Origin: DASWRT01 sp036403035
Lineage (GTDB): Bacteria; Pseudomonadota; Alphaproteobacteria; ATCC43930; CGMCC-115725
DNA: 5,520 nucleotides
NCBI GenBank assembly: GCA_036403035.1
Contig: DASWRT010000178.1
Span: forward strand, 1 to 5,520
Reading direction: 5' to 3'
Part shown: one piece after another, positions 5,172 to 5,520 of the stretch
Position numbering within the stretch: position 1 is the stretch's first letter
Layout: the number at the start of each line of letters is the position of its first letter
Program-made: the position numbers and the translations under genes
The notes under the pieces: generated by a model
Seen by the model: only the letters and a program-made list of their open reading frames with translations
Told to the model about the DNA's origin: nothing
Databases searched by the model: none

Positions 5172-5520
5172 CTAAGCCGCTTCCTTGGCCGCTTCCGCCG
5201 CCGCGGCGGCACGCGCCCGTTCCCGCTTCTTCGCCGCGTGCGCCAGCACCGCCTCGCGGACCCAGGCGCCGTTCGCGTGCGATTCGCGCCGCTGCTTCAT
5301 GCGCTGGCGGTTGCAGGGGCCGTTGCCGGCGACGACGTTCCGGAACTCCTCCCAATCGATCTCGCCGAACTCCCAGTGCCCGGTCGCCTCGTTGAAGGCA
5401 AGCTTCGGGTCGGGGATCGTCAGGCCGAGATAGTGGGCCTGCGGAACGGTCGCATCGACGAATTTCTGGCGCAGCTCGTCGTTCGAGAAGCGCTTGATCT
5501 TCCAGCGCATCGATTTGTCG
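5172..5520 (-). CDS. paaA: Phenylacetyl-CoA 1,2-epoxidase, catalytic subunit PaaA (5' part missing)
   Basis: Only the C-terminal 115 residues are in the window; the frame stays open at the right edge and ends at TAG 5174-5172. PaaA is the di-iron oxygenase that inserts one oxygen of O2 into the ring of phenylacetyl-CoA. Its metal ligands lie upstream and cannot be checked here. The visible part matches the family tail: MRWKIKRFSNDELRQKFVDA, then TVPQAHYLGLTIPDP, WEFGEIDWEEF, GNGPCNRQRMKQRRESHANG and AWVREAVLAHAAKKRERA. The last 18 or so residues are Ala/Glu/Lys-rich and not conserved in character. The ATG at 5510-5508 is internal, since coding sequence (DKS) continues before it. It is the first visible gene of the paaABCDE series. 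Confidence 0.96.
   Translation of the reverse strand, partial: DKSMRWKIKRFSNDELRQKFVDATVPQAHYLGLTIPDPKLAFNEATGHWEFGEIDWEEFRNVVAGNGPCNRQRMKQRRESHANGAWVREAVLAHAAKKRERARAAAAAEAAKEAA

Noticed and set aside
3966..5175. Plus-strand open frames over paaC, paaB and the gap between them
   Set aside because: They are antisense to well-recognised Paa subunits, with compositions typical of mirrored codons (Arg, Val, Asp) and no motifs.

Overview
The window reads as a piece of a GC-rich alphaproteobacterial chromosome, most likely from the Rhizobiales/Hyphomicrobiales. The reasons are the strong G/C bias at third codon positions, the protein families present (a 'PhnA-like' membrane protein and a YflT/DUF2382 stress protein), and a promoter that matches the alphaproteobacterial general-stress sigma factor EcfG. 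This placement is inferred from family knowledge. Every gene I can support lies on the minus strand, so transcription runs from high to low coordinates.

Right side (about 2304-5520): the phenylacetyl-CoA 1,2-epoxidase operon in its usual order, paaA (only the C-terminal third is in the window), paaB, paaC, paaD, paaE. PaaA, PaaC, PaaB and PaaE form the multicomponent oxygenase that epoxidises the ring of phenylacetyl-CoA. PaaE passes electrons from NAD(P)H through FAD and a 2Fe-2S cluster to the di-iron site in PaaA. PaaD is a DUF59-type Fe-S maturation factor. Gene spacing is tight (paaA-paaB 17 nt; paaC-paaD a 4-nt GTGA overlap; paaD-paaE 22 nt) except between paaB and paaC. That gap is 148 bp and holds a perfect 14-bp LacI-type palindrome and three degenerate 21-bp tandem repeats ending in a second perfect 14-bp palindrome. 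This is the least expected structure in the window.

Middle (1934-2303): a 370-bp gap without a convincing gene. It holds a weak AT-rich hairpin with a T-rich tail, a possible terminator for the paa operon, and a good EcfG-type promoter that drives the next gene.

Left side (1-1933): a stress/envelope group. First is a 342-residue YflT-DUF2382 protein, then a strong intergenic hairpin, a 111-residue single-pass membrane protein, and the start of a polytopic 'PhnA-like' membrane protein that runs off the left edge. The co-orientation and the EcfG-type promoter suggest a general stress response locus that adjoins the paa operon but is functionally separate from it.

I found no RNA genes, CRISPR arrays, transposases or phage genes. 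Apart from the paaB-paaC gap, I see no sign of a previously undescribed system.
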